Shown here one piece after another: positions 16,742 through 25,422 of a stretch of 32,897 nucleotides of DNA. The notes beneath the pieces are model-generated. The model saw nothing but the letters and a program-made list of their open reading frames with translations, was not told the origin of the DNA and did no database searches. Both the position numbers and the translations under genes were made by a program. The DNA comes from Nitrospira sp. (lineage in GTDB: Bacteria; Nitrospirota; Nitrospiria; Nitrospirales; Nitrospiraceae). The stretch lies in assembly GCA_022843785.1 (NCBI GenBank), contig JALHMZ010000028.1, forward strand, positions 1 to 32,897. The letters run 5' to 3'. How positions within the stretch are numbered: the first letter of the stretch is position 1; the number at the start of each line of letters is the position of its first letter.

Positions 16742-17353
16742 ATGCAAAAAATTCATTCGATAGAGATGCTCTATAAAAGAAGGCGCAATATTCCGCGCCC
16801 GAAAGCGAATAAGGCGAAGCTGCGCGAACTCATTCTCTATATCGCCTTTAAGTCCGAAGCTGATGAGCGATTCGGCAAACTCAAACTGTACAAATTGCTC
16901 TTCAAATCTGACTTCCTGTCCTTTCTAAGATTTGGCCAGCCAATTACAGGGTACGAATATCAAGCACTAGGGCTTGGGCCAGCCCCAATGCATATTAAAT
17001 CGTTACTCGATGCCATGCAAAAAAGTGCACATTTAGTAATTCGCCCACGTGACTTTTATGGTCAGAAGCAGCACAGACCGATCCCTTTGCGTGCTCCTAA
17101 TATTGAGGGTTGGTTTACGCCAAATGAGATTTCTCTCGTCGACGAATTGATAAAAGCGAACTGGGAGAAAACCGGATCTGAGATGAGCGATGATTCTCAT
17201 ACATTCACGGGGTGGAAGTTCGCAGTAAGAAATGGCACGATTCCATACAGCATGGCGCTTGTCAGCAAGAAAGCTTCAACCCATGCAGTCATAGAACATG
17301 CAAAATCATTAGAGGAAGCAGCAAGACAGTGCTTAGAACGAGATGCCTCATAG
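16742..17353 (+). CDS. Panacea (DUF4065/SocA-like) domain protein, candidate antitoxin
   Basis: A 203-residue protein whose residues 46-82 (KLKLYKLLFKSDFLSFLRFG then ITGYEYQALGLGPAP) match the Panacea/DUF4065 core: a KLxKLLF/YxxDF helix, a G-x-x-I-T-G-x-x-Y turn and a GPxP end. Panacea proteins are known as antitoxins paired with very varied toxins. The remainder (PNIEGWFTPNEISLVDELIK, VRNGTIPYSMAL) also looks like this group. The downstream gene overlaps by 11 bases. Base composition is clearly lower in GC than the flanks, suggesting transfer. ATG 16742 lacks a strong ribosome site; ATG 16766 is an alternative. Confidence 0.85.
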   Translation: MQKIHSIEMLYKRRRNIPRPKANKAKLRELILYIAFKSEADERFGKLKLYKLLFKSDFLSFLRFGQPITGYEYQALGLGPAPMHIKSLLDAMQKSAHLVIRPRDFYGQKQHRPIPLRAPNIEGWFTPNEISLVDELIKANWEKTGSEMSDDSHTFTGWKFAVRNGTIPYSMALVSKKASTHAVIEHAKSLEEAARQCLERDAS

Positions 17354-17630
17354 GAGAAGGACGGTCGTCTATGGGCACACCTTCTTAAAGGAACTATACG
17401 AGCTTGAGTGTGATCCCATTAAGGCTGACCTTTTTATTGAAGGCGTTGAACAGCACTTGGCCTGTGCTCCTGATATTGGAACGCAGGCATATGAGGGCTC
17501 ACTGATCTGGTTTCTTTCAGTTTCAGAATTGTCCGACTTTCCCCCGTTAATGATTTTTTACACATTCAACGAAAGCACGGTGTATTGCTTATCAATACGC
17601 CTGCAAAGCGAACGCGAGGAAAGTTCCTAA
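17343..17630 (+). CDS. Small RelE/ParE-like protein, candidate toxin of the Panacea pair
   Basis: Encodes 95 residues overlapping the end of the Panacea gene by 11 bases. The layout agrees with a RelE/ParE fold: two N-terminal helices (TFLKELYELECDPIKADLFIEGVEQHL) followed by strands ending LMIFYTFNESTVYCLSIRL, which resembles the VIYRxxxDTVYxLxIxH end of RelE toxins. I see no signal peptide or membrane segment. A residue-level catalytic match is not clear. Hand count of one 60-base line gives 45% G+C, against about 57% in prfB. The toxin role is inferred from fold resemblance and pairing. Confidence 0.65.
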   Translation: MPHRRRTVVYGHTFLKELYELECDPIKADLFIEGVEQHLACAPDIGTQAYEGSLIWFLSVSELSDFPPLMIFYTFNESTVYCLSIRLQSEREESS

Positions 17631-17651
17631 TTCCGCAAGAACCGTACGCTC

Positions 17652-19901
17652 TTACTGCGTCACTGCGGGGTCCAGAAGGAAGTGCGCGGGTTCCATTGTC
17701 TCCGCAGACCAGACCAGCACTTTCCGGTCGAGTGTAGAGACGACCAAATGTTTCCCATCACCTGTCCAATGCAGAAAGTAGGGCATTTTCACCGAGAACG
17801 TTTTCTTTCGTTCCTGATCTTGTAGATCCCATACGGAAAGCTGCTCTCCGACTCTGGTCGCGGCCCATCGATTCAACGGATCGACGGCCAAGGAAACACC
17901 CAATGCCATGGTTGCGCCCTTCTCGACGACTTCGGTCTCTCCGTTCGTAAATATGTCCAAGCCGGCGACGGGGCCGTTGCGCCTAGGATCCCAGACCGTG
18001 AGGGCAGATGCCATGGGATTCCTGGTGCGGGCCGTCGTGGCCAGATATGAACGCCTCCATCCAAGGCCCGACCAGTTTTCAGGAAATCCCGCAGGCCTAT
18101 CGATCTCGGTCCACGTCTCGATATCCCAGGCAACCTGTCCGGTCTGTGAAGCGGTCAATAGGAACGGACTGCCGTCCAACAGGGCCAGGGTGAGCACGGC
18201 CTCCGCTTGCGTCGACCGCTTTCTGACACATCCCTTCCCATCGCAGGACTCAGACACACTCATATGCACGAGATCCTTCACCACCTCGCGTGTACTCAAG
18301 TCCACGATCGACACCTTCAGCTGCTCTCCCGCAATGGCCAGCAAACGATTGCCGGGAAGAAATTGCAGCGCATTGATCTGCCCCTGTCGGCTCGAATAGG
18401 GCGGGAATTCACGCCATGTCCGGGTGTCCCACAGACGGACCTCTCCCTGAGCGGTGCCCGCTGCCAGAATGGTCCCATCAGCGCTGAACCCCAGCGCACT
18501 GGCCGGGGCGGCCAGCTTGAGCCGACGCAAGAGCATTCCTTTTCCGGGATTCCAGACCTTCAGTAGGCCGTCATCGCCGGTTGTGACCAGGAGATTGGCC
18601 GTGGGAGACGTCGCCATCGCGCGTAGCGCCGATGCATGGACAAACGCCGAACCGGCCGATGGAGCAGAGGACCCGGCAGCGTGCGGAGACGGCGGCGGTG
18701 TGCGTTTGGCGAGGACTTTCACTTGCGGCTGGCTGGGGTCCAGAACAAGTTCGGGCGCGCGCGTACTGACGTCCCAAAGAGACACCTTCCCGGCCACCTC
18801 GGCATTCCGCCCGCCATTCATCTCCACGAGAATCTTCGACCCATCAGGCGACCATCTGAGCAGCCCGACCCCCGACCCCATGTTACGGCAATCGTCTCCG
18901 CATAGATCCGGCAACATCGTACCGGTCCGCAGATCCCAGATCTGCAGCGTAGAGGGATGTTCCAGCTGCCCGACCAAATGGTCACCGTCATCAGAAATAT
19001 CGGCCGTATGGATCTGGATATTGGACCGCACGCCCCGTTCCCGATCCACATAAGTGAATTCCGTCAAAGCCAGCAACCTGCCCGACTCAACCTCGAAGAC
19101 CGGATAACTCCATTGCCCGTTGCCCGCCACAAGCCGGCTGCCATCGAGCGAAAACACACGCGGCACCAAACGACCGCGCGCGCCTTCTGCGCTCGTCAAC
19201 GTCGCACGCGCGTGAATCGTGCGTTGTTCCGTATCGAGCAGCAGTATCGTATTCCCGATACTCGCCGCCAATATCGGACTGCCCGGCGCAAAGAGCAGAT
19301 CGTGCGGGTGCCCTTCTTTCATCACCATATCCCGCACGGCCGTGCCCTGAAGGTCATAGAGGAGAATTTTCCGGCCCTGTGTCACCGCCAGTGTCTTTGT
19401 ATCGGGCGACGCGGCAGCCGAGAGTACGTCCTTTTCAGCATCAAGCGGAATGTGCTTCAGCGGTATCAACTTATCGCCGATATGCCAGACGCTGACCGCC
19501 TCGTTGCCCTGACGGACGACCATGCGATCCGCCTCGCGCGAATAGGCCAGCACGCGCATGGCTTGCTTCCCTTCCGGTGGGATCCTGGCCACAGCCATCT
19601 GACGCTTCCAATCATAGATCGTCACGCCATTCCCCGCACACAGCACCCAGCCGTCTTGTTTCAAGAATCTGACCTGGTCGCACTGGATTTGCGGAACCTT
19701 CCCGGCAAGGATTTTGGCCTCAATGTCCCAGATAGCAAGATCGCCGGCCGTCTGCACGACAGCCATGCGTCCATCTTCTGAAAACCCGGCAGGTACGCGG
19801 GGGAGCGCGGCAGCCGAATCGCACGGCAGCAGCCCTTCGATGACAACTCCTATGAGAATGAGGATATACAGCATAAGAGAAAACTCCCTGACGCCTCTCA
19901 T
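17652..19901 (-). CDS. Exported WD40-type beta-propeller protein
   Basis: A 749-residue protein with an N-terminal hydrophobic segment (MLYILILIGVVIEGLL, then CDSAAA) that looks like a signal peptide or, given the cysteine, possibly a lipoprotein signal with a poor lipobox. The rest is a series of WD40-like blades: LAIWDIEAK, VSVWHIGDK, LQIWDLRTG, VSLWDVSTR, LKVWNPGKG, VRLWDTRTW, LTVWDPRR, LSVWDLQDQ and VLVWSAETM, enough for one or two propellers. A Pro/Ser/Ala linker near residue 410 may separate them. ATG 19901 has GGAG five bases upstream. It follows the DUF4124 gene by 12 bases, so the two are an operon. Ligand or partner unknown. Confidence 0.85.
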   Translation of the reverse strand: MRGVREFSLMLYILILIGVVIEGLLPCDSAAALPRVPAGFSEDGRMAVVQTAGDLAIWDIEAKILAGKVPQIQCDQVRFLKQDGWVLCAGNGVTIYDWKRQMAVARIPPEGKQAMRVLAYSREADRMVVRQGNEAVSVWHIGDKLIPLKHIPLDAEKDVLSAAASPDTKTLAVTQGRKILLYDLQGTAVRDMVMKEGHPHDLLFAPGSPILAASIGNTILLLDTEQRTIHARATLTSAEGARGRLVPRVFSLDGSRLVAGNGQWSYPVFEVESGRLLALTEFTYVDRERGVRSNIQIHTADISDDGDHLVGQLEHPSTLQIWDLRTGTMLPDLCGDDCRNMGSGVGLLRWSPDGSKILVEMNGGRNAEVAGKVSLWDVSTRAPELVLDPSQPQVKVLAKRTPPPSPHAAGSSAPSAGSAFVHASALRAMATSPTANLLVTTGDDGLLKVWNPGKGMLLRRLKLAAPASALGFSADGTILAAGTAQGEVRLWDTRTWREFPPYSSRQGQINALQFLPGNRLLAIAGEQLKVSIVDLSTREVVKDLVHMSVSESCDGKGCVRKRSTQAEAVLTLALLDGSPFLLTASQTGQVAWDIETWTEIDRPAGFPENWSGLGWRRSYLATTARTRNPMASALTVWDPRRNGPVAGLDIFTNGETEVVEKGATMALGVSLAVDPLNRWAATRVGEQLSVWDLQDQERKKTFSVKMPYFLHWTGDGKHLVVSTLDRKVLVWSAETMEPAHFLLDPAVTQ

Positions 19902-19913
19902 ACGCACTCCGGG

Positions 19914-20378
19914 CTAGCGCCGTCGCGTGTCCGGGACGGCATCGACGAAGTGCTCAATACCCTTTTCGTCGGTCCAACGCTGAACAGCGGCCTTGGTACT
20001 TCCCGCATTTCCTTCAAATACCTGCCAAGGACTTGTCGTCGTCGCCTGGGCCTGATTCAGACTGCTCAGCATCGAGTGATTGTTGGCATTGCGAGACGAC
20101 TGCGGGGCGGACGTCAGATTCGGCACAGGGCGAATTTCAGCCTGGGGTCGTCCCACCGAAGTCTGACCCGTTGTCGACGTCTTTTTCTGTGGCGCAAATT
20201 GAGAAACCGGTGGAGCCGCCTCAACTGCAGACACCGGCTTCTTTTCAGGAACCGGCGGCGGCGTATCGGTAATATGAAGATTCCCCTGCGCATCAGTCCA
20301 TTGATAGAGTCCAGCCGTTCCCACTGCCGGGAACAGCACCAGCCAGAGCAAGAGGCTGAGTAGGCCGTAGACATTCAT
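19914..20378 (-). CDS. DUF4124 domain-containing exported protein
   Basis: Encodes 154 residues from MNVYGLLSLLLWLVLFPAVG, a signal peptide cleaved near TAG. The DUF4124 signature LYQWTDAQGNLHITDTPPP follows at once, then a Pro/Ser/Thr/Gln-rich linker. A second half-copy of the motif, VQRWTDEKGIEHFVDAVP, sits at the end, so the protein may have two small beta modules joined by a flexible linker. Longer starts exist at ATG 20411 and TTG 20444. None of the three has a well-spaced ribosome site. The WD40 gene follows 12 bases after the stop. Function of the family is unknown. Confidence 0.8.
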   Translation of the reverse strand: MNVYGLLSLLLWLVLFPAVGTAGLYQWTDAQGNLHITDTPPPVPEKKPVSAVEAAPPVSQFAPQKKTSTTGQTSVGRPQAEIRPVPNLTSAPQSSRNANNHSMLSSLNQAQATTTSPWQVFEGNAGSTKAAVQRWTDEKGIEHFVDAVPDTRRR

Positions 20379-20444
20379 CTTGATGAAAGTATAGCAGGCG
20401 GTATTCGTCATCCCTCCCCAGCCCAGCAGGAATGGCAACGGCAA

Positions 20445-21028
20445 GGCGAGCCGACCAGCGCGTCGCTCGTTGAGGGCAAGAGCATATAGCTGGTGGCATA
20501 TAGCACGTGATCGGATCAGCAGATGGGCGAGTTTCTATTCAAGCTCAATCTCGTGCCATAAGCCACACGCCATCGGCTCTTTAACCGAGCAATAACGAAC
20601 AGAATGGCCAAGCGCGGCCATGTCTTAGCTTACAGACACGAGCGATGGCAGCGCGCACAGTGACGAATGATGTGGGTTTGTTTGGGTGGGAGGAGCACGC
20701 ACCTAACCGAGGACGATTAGGTACGACGGAGACCTTGGGAGGATTTTAGGCTTCCCAGTACAAGCTGGTCCTGCACACCGTCCTCACGCTCGATCCCCTT
20801 ATGAACCATATTCCCTCGGGGCGTTAACTCCCCCCACAAAGGGTACGATAGGCCTGGACCAGAATTCAGTCAAGTAAACTCTTCGTCATGCACAAGGCTA
20901 TTCTCGGCCCGCATGATTCATGCCATGTGTTACCCTTTCGGCTACGCTCCGGATGGCGAGGCAGTTACTTTTTCAATCGCTCCCTGTTCCCTTGCAAGTC
21001 CCGAACGCTTTCGTTATCGTAACCCGCA
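20445..21028. other. Spacer between divergent DUF4124 gene and lnt
   Basis: A 580-base gene-free stretch. Besides the word-repeat hairpin (20481-20576) it has small hairpins: ATGGCC/GGCCAT at about 20604-20621 and ACCTAA/TTAGGT at about 20701-20722, followed by a G-rich/C-rich block (GGGAGG...CTTCCC, about 20738-20757). These could belong to a leader or small RNA but match no RNA family I know. No long frame has a recognisable product. Confidence 0.4.
20481..20576. repeat. Word-repeat hairpin 5' of the DUF4124 gene
   Basis: The word GCATATAGC occurs twice (20482-20490 and 20497-20505). The left arm TGGTGGCATATAGCACG faces CGTGCCATAAGCCACACGCC (20552-20571), whose complement reads GGCGTGTGGCTTATGGCACG. 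Pairing is imperfect, about three in four positions. It is more degenerate than the other hairpins of this kind. Confidence 0.55.
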
Positions 21029-22651
21029 ATGGACCTGCCTCGTTCGCGCCAGATCCTCTTTGCCTGCGCGAGCGGTGTCTTATTACCGCTGTGCTTTCCC
21101 AACTTTGAATTCGGATTGCTGGCCTGGGCCGCTCTGATTCCTCTGCATCTGGCCCTCGATCAGTGCTCCCGGCGGCGCGCCTTTTGGATCGGATGGCTGA
21201 CCGGCATTATCGGATTTACCGGCATCATGGAGTGGGTCGTCACAGCCATGACGACCTACGGCAAGGTTCCCCTCCCCGTCAGCTACGCCATCCTCTTGCT
21301 GCTGACCGCCTACCTCGGACTCTATGTCGGGTTCTACAGTCTGGCCGTCGTCTGGCTGCGGGAGCTGATCCCACGCTATGGGATTTTCTTCGCCCCCTGC
21401 ATCTGGGTCACGCTTGAGCTGGTCCGCACCTATGCTCTCTCGGGCCTTCCCTGGTGCCTTCTTGGCTATTCGCAATACCAGAATCTGGATCTGATTCAGA
21501 TTGCGGACCACACAGGGGTCTATGGCGTCTCCTTCTTGATCGTACTGGTCAACCTGGCCATTGCCGAGCTGACCTTATGGTTGATGCCCTTCTTCCGAGG
21601 TTTTCACCCGGTCAAGCTCCCGTGGGAGTTGCTCACGACCACGGCAGTCCTCATGGTGCTGTCATGGCTCTATAGCTCCTCCGTACTGATGGAGGGACCC
21701 CCCGCACAGTCAAAATTCTCCGTTACCGTGGGGGTCGTGCAACCCAACATCGACCAGGCCGTGAAATGGGATGCCGAATACCGCGATGAGACTATGCAGC
21801 GATTCGACCGGCTGACCGCCAAACTGGGCATCGGCGCAGACCTGGTCGTCTGGCCGGAAGCGGCAACGCCGTTTGTCCTGGAACGGGAACAGGACTACCA
21901 ATTGAAGCTTATTGAGTGGGCGGCCCGCGCACAAGCGCCGATCCTCACCGGAAGCCCGGCGTTACGATTCTATCCGGACCGTAGACCCTATCTCTTGAAC
22001 AGCGCCTATCTGCTGGGAGCAGACGGCACCCTGCTCGGCCGGTATGACAAGCACCATCTGGTGCCGTTCGGAGAATATATTCCACTGAAATCATCGCTGC
22101 TGTTCTTTCTCGACAAGTTGGTGGAAGGGATCGGCGATTTTGAAGCAGGGCCGGGTCCGACGATTTTGTCGTTTACACCCAAGTCGTTGCGCGGCGACAG
22201 TCCGGCCGGCTCGAGGCCCGTGAAGTTCGGCGTGGCCATTTGCTATGAAGTAATCTTCCCCGACCTGGTCCGGCGATTTGCAGCCAACGGCGCGGAGTTT
22301 CTCGTCACCATCACCAATGACGGCTGGTTTGGACCATCGTCGGCGCCTGCGCAACATTTTTCCATGGTCGTCTTCCGTTCAGTGGAAAATCATCTGGCCT
22401 TCGCGCGTTCCGCCAACACCGGAATCTCAGGCTTCATTGATCCGTACGGCCGCATCCTGGATGCGACGCCCCTGTTCACGGAACATGCGCTGAAGGCCGC
22501 AATCCCGATCAGGAACTCCCGCACTTTTTATAGCTACTACGGAGATGTGTTTGCCTACGGCTGTGCTATAATCTGCGCGTTTCTGTGCCTGTACGGGTAC
22601 TTCCGCACGAAGGAACCTGCCCCCGGCACAACCGCTATCGAGCCCGCGTAA
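21029..22651 (+). CDS. lnt: Apolipoprotein N-acyltransferase
   Basis: Lnt adds the third acyl chain to the N-terminal cysteine of lipoproteins in the inner membrane, after Lgt and LspA. The 540-residue product has about seven N-terminal hydrophobic segments, then a nitrilase-type domain with the complete catalytic triad: E277 in [11 protein letters not shown]341 in [13 protein letters not shown] and C405 in [12 protein letters not shown] last membrane segment ([16 protein letters not shown]) closes the protein. Length is normal. The start ATG 21029 has no strong ribosome site. It is first in a plus-strand run followed by prfB after 18 bases. Confidence 0.95.
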   Translation: MDLPRSRQILFACASGVLLPLCFPNFEFGLLAWAALIPLHLALDQCSRRRAFWIGWLTGIIGFTGIMEWVVTAMTTYGKVPLPVSYAILLLLTAYLGLYVGFYSLAVVWLRELIPRYGIFFAPCIWVTLELVRTYALSGLPWCLLGYSQYQNLDLIQIADHTGVYGVSFLIVLVNLAIAELTLWLMPFFRGFHPVKLPWELLTTTAVLMVLSWLYSSSVLMEGPPAQSKFSVTVGVVQPNIDQAVKWDAEYRDETMQRFDRLTAKLGIGADLVVWPEAATPFVLEREQDYQLKLIEWAARAQAPILTGSPALRFYPDRRPYLLNSAYLLGADGTLLGRYDKHHLVPFGEYIPLKSSLLFFLDKLVEGIGDFEAGPGPTILSFTPKSLRGDSPAGSRPVKFGVAICYEVIFPDLVRRFAANGAEFLVTITNDGWFGPSSAPAQHFSMVVFRSVENHLAFARSANTGISGFIDPYGRILDATPLFTEHALKAAIPIRNSRTFYSYYGDVFAYGCAIICAFLCLYGYFRTKEPAPGTTAIEPA

Positions 22652-22669
22652 CGGGAGGAAGATCGTTCA

Positions 22670-23819
22670 ATGTTGTTTGATTATGTGCAAGTCCGTGTCC
22701 GCGCTATCGGAGAGCAAGTCTCCGAGTTACGGGGGCATCTTTGACCTCGCCCGCATGACCGCCGACCTGGAAGAGCTGGAAGCCCAGATGGGGCAGCCGA
22801 ACTTTTGGAGCGATGCCCGCGCCGCCGCCGCTGTCAGCCGAAAAAAAGCGACCATCGAGCGCGAACTGGCGACGTGGCGCGACGTCGAATCCAAGCTGGG
22901 TGATCTGAATGCCCTCTTGGAACTGGCGACCGAAAGCGGCGACGCCGCGCTCGAACAAGAGCTGACGGCGGAGCTGAATCGGCTGGAGCCCCGACTGGCA
23001 GCGTTGCGTGTGGAAATGCTGTTGTCGGGCGAGCTGGATCCGAATAACGCGATTCTCGAAATTCATCCGGGCGCCGGCGGAACAGAATCCCAAGACTGGG
23101 CGCAAATGCTGCTGCGCATGTATGTGCGGTGGGCGGAAACCAAAAAGTTCAAGGTCGAGACCTTGGATCTGCTGGCCGGTGACGAAGCCGGCGTCAAAAG
23201 CGCGACCCTCTCGATTACCGGCCCCTATGCCTACGGATATTTAAAGGCAGAGGCCGGTGTCCACCGCCTGGTGCGTATCTCTCCGTTCGATTCCAACAAA
23301 CGGCGGCATACCTCATTCGCCTCGGTATTCGTCTATCCGGAGTTGAGTGAAGACATCGACGTGGCGATCGAGGATAAAGACCTGCGAATCGACACGTTCC
23401 GCGCGGGCGGCGCCGGCGGTCAGAACGTCAACAAGGTCGAAACAGCGATCCGCATCACGCACCTACCATCCGGCATCGTCGTGCAGTGCCAGAACGAGCG
23501 CTCTCAGCTGCAGAACAGAAACGGGGCGATGAAAATTTTGAAGGCGCGTCTGTACGAACGGGAACAGCAGAAGAAAGAAGCGGAATTCAACGCGATCGTC
23601 GGAGAAAAGAAGGACATCGCATGGGGCAGCCAGATCCGGTCCTATGTGTTCCAGCCCTATCAGATGGTGAAAGACCACCGGACCGCCCACGAAACCGGCG
23701 ATGTCTCCTCCGTCATGGACGGCGACATCGACGGATTCATCGAGGCCTATTTGAAGAGGAAGCTTGTCAAAGGAAGCGTCCCGGCACAACCCGTCGGCGG
23801 ACCGGACGACGACCTGTAA
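22670..23819 (+). CDS. prfB: Peptide chain release factor 2, programmed +1 frameshift
   Basis: RF2 ends translation at UGA and UAA. The first frame starts at ATG 22670 (GGGAGG 11 bases upstream) and reads 24 codons, [20 protein letters not shown] then RGHL, to an in-frame TGA at 22742-22744. The slip site CTT TGA C, with GGGGG at 22731-22735 as internal Shine-Dalgarno-like stimulator, is the classic autoregulatory signal. Shifting by one base at 22742 joins the main frame (22743-23819), giving about 382 residues. The GGQ catalytic loop ([13 protein letters not shown]), the SPF anticodon-mimic motif ([13 protein letters not shown]) and a coiled N-terminal domain are present. lnt precedes and lysS follows. 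Confidence 0.97.
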
Positions 23820-23820
23820 G

Positions 23821-23938
23821 AATTGTTTCTCTGGTGCTTGGTCTGTCTGGTCTATCTGGTTCAGACCGGCAGAACAGACCAGACGAACCAGACAAACAAA
23901 ATAGACCAAACAGACCAGATAAACCAAACAGACCAATT
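23821..23938. repeat. Word-repeat hairpin between prfB and lysS
   Basis: A near-palindrome fills the whole prfB-lysS gap. The ends AATTG (23821-23825) and CAATT (23934-23938) are complementary. The left arm has nine-base words GGTCTGTCT (23840-23848) and GGTCTATCT (23849-23857). The right arm is built from CAGACCAGA, CCAAACAGACC and similar words. Because words repeat, many pairing registers exist. The right arm ends directly at the lysS start codon. Confidence 0.85.
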
Positions 23939-25420
23939 ATGGATGAACTGAACGAACAGCGGCAACAACGGATCAAGAAGCTCGATCACCTCCGCCAGGC
24001 GGGCGTGGCTCCGTACGGGGCGCGCTTCGAAGTCAAAGACCGGGCCGGCCTGCTCATCAAGCTGCACGGCGAGAAGACCAAAGAGGTCCTGGAGCAGGAG
24101 AAGATTCCATGCACCATCGCAGGCCGCGTGGTGGCCCTGCGCCGTTTTGGAAAGGCCGGCTTTGCCGTGCTGCAAGACGGATCAGACCGCCTGCAAGTCT
24201 ACCTCAAGAAGGATCTGCTCTCCGAGCAGGCCTACACCGTCACGGAACAGCTCGATCTCGGAGACTGGATCGGCGTGACCGGGGTGCTCTTTCGCACCAA
24301 GACAAATGAATTTACAGTCGAGGTACATCAATTAACGTTTCTCAGCAAAGCGCTCCGTCCACTCCCGGAAAAGTGGCACGGGCTCACAGATGTCGAGACC
24401 CGCTATCGCCAGCGTTACGTTGACCTCATTGCCAACCCCGAGGTCCATCAGATCTTCGCGACCAGAAGCAGAATCATCGCCGGCATCCGGGCCTTTCTGA
24501 TCGAACGGGGATTCCTGGAGGTCGAGACGCCGATGATGCATCCAATTCCAGGCGGCGCGGCAGCGAAGCCGTTCGTCACGCATCACAATGCGCTTGGCGT
24601 CGATTTATATTTACGCATCGCGCCGGAGCTGTACTTGAAGCGCCTGATCGTCGGCGGATTTCCACGGGTGTTCGAGATCAACCGGAACTTTCGGAACGAG
24701 GGCATCTCGACGATTCACAATCCCGAATTCACGATGCTGGAATTTTACGTCTCTTACGCGGACTACCATGACCTGATCGTACTGACCGAAGAAATGGTCT
24801 CCGCACTGGCCCAGCAGATTCTCGGCAAGACTGTCATCGACTATCAGGGCCAACAGATCACGCTGACCCCCCCGTGGAGGCGCTGGTCGTACCACCAGTC
24901 GATCATCGAGGTGAACAAGCTCGATCCCGCTGTCCTGAGCGATCGCACCCAAGCGCTGGCCGCGGCCCGGCGCCTGAACGTGCCGGTCGATTCAGACGAC
25001 TCGCTGTTCAATATCGTGAACGCCATTTTCGAGGAAACCGTCGAGCCCAATCTCCAGCAGCCTACATTCATCACGGACTACCCCATCGAAATTTCGCCGC
25101 TGGCCAGACGCAAGGACTCGGACCCCTCCCTCACCGACCGATTCGAGCTCTACATCGCAGGCAGGGAAATCGCCAATGCGTTCTCCGAGTTGAACGACCC
25201 TTTGGATCAACGTGAGCGATTCGAGGGCCAGGCGGCCCAGCGGGAGGCAGGGGATGAAGAAGCCCATCTCGTCGACGAGGACTTTCTCCGCGCGCTGGAG
25301 TTCGGCATGCCCCCGACAGCCGGTGAAGGCATCGGCATCGATCGCCTGATCATGCTCTTCACCAATCAGGCCTCTATTCGCGATGTAGTGCTCTTCCCTC
25401 AATTAAGGCCTGAGAAATAG
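23939..25420 (+). CDS. lysS: Lysyl-tRNA synthetase, class II
   Basis: LysS charges tRNA-Lys. The 493-residue product begins MDELNEQRQQRIKKLDHLRQ, has an OB-fold anticodon domain (IAGRVVALRRFGKAGFAVLQ) and a class II catalytic core: motif 1 around FLIERGFLEVETPMM, motif 2 FEINRNFRNEGIS and HNPEFTMLEFY, and motif 3 GIGIDRLIML. Length is typical. The upstream frame is open for another 150 codons but only re-reads prfB. No ribosome site precedes ATG 23939: the 5' flank is the right arm of the hairpin at 23821-23938. The next gene starts two bases after the stop. Confidence 0.96.
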   Translation: MDELNEQRQQRIKKLDHLRQAGVAPYGARFEVKDRAGLLIKLHGEKTKEVLEQEKIPCTIAGRVVALRRFGKAGFAVLQDGSDRLQVYLKKDLLSEQAYTVTEQLDLGDWIGVTGVLFRTKTNEFTVEVHQLTFLSKALRPLPEKWHGLTDVETRYRQRYVDLIANPEVHQIFATRSRIIAGIRAFLIERGFLEVETPMMHPIPGGAAAKPFVTHHNALGVDLYLRIAPELYLKRLIVGGFPRVFEINRNFRNEGISTIHNPEFTMLEFYVSYADYHDLIVLTEEMVSALAQQILGKTVIDYQGQQITLTPPWRRWSYHQSIIEVNKLDPAVLSDRTQALAAARRLNVPVDSDDSLFNIVNAIFEETVEPNLQQPTFITDYPIEISPLARRKDSDPSLTDRFELYIAGREIANAFSELNDPLDQRERFEGQAAQREAGDEEAHLVDEDFLRALEFGMPPTAGEGIGIDRLIMLFTNQASIRDVVLFPQLRPEK

Positions 25421-25422
25421 CG

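Noticed and set aside
23486..23938. Extension of lysS upstream by 151 codons
   Set aside because: It re-reads the end of prfB and the hairpin in another frame; LysS homology begins at 23939.
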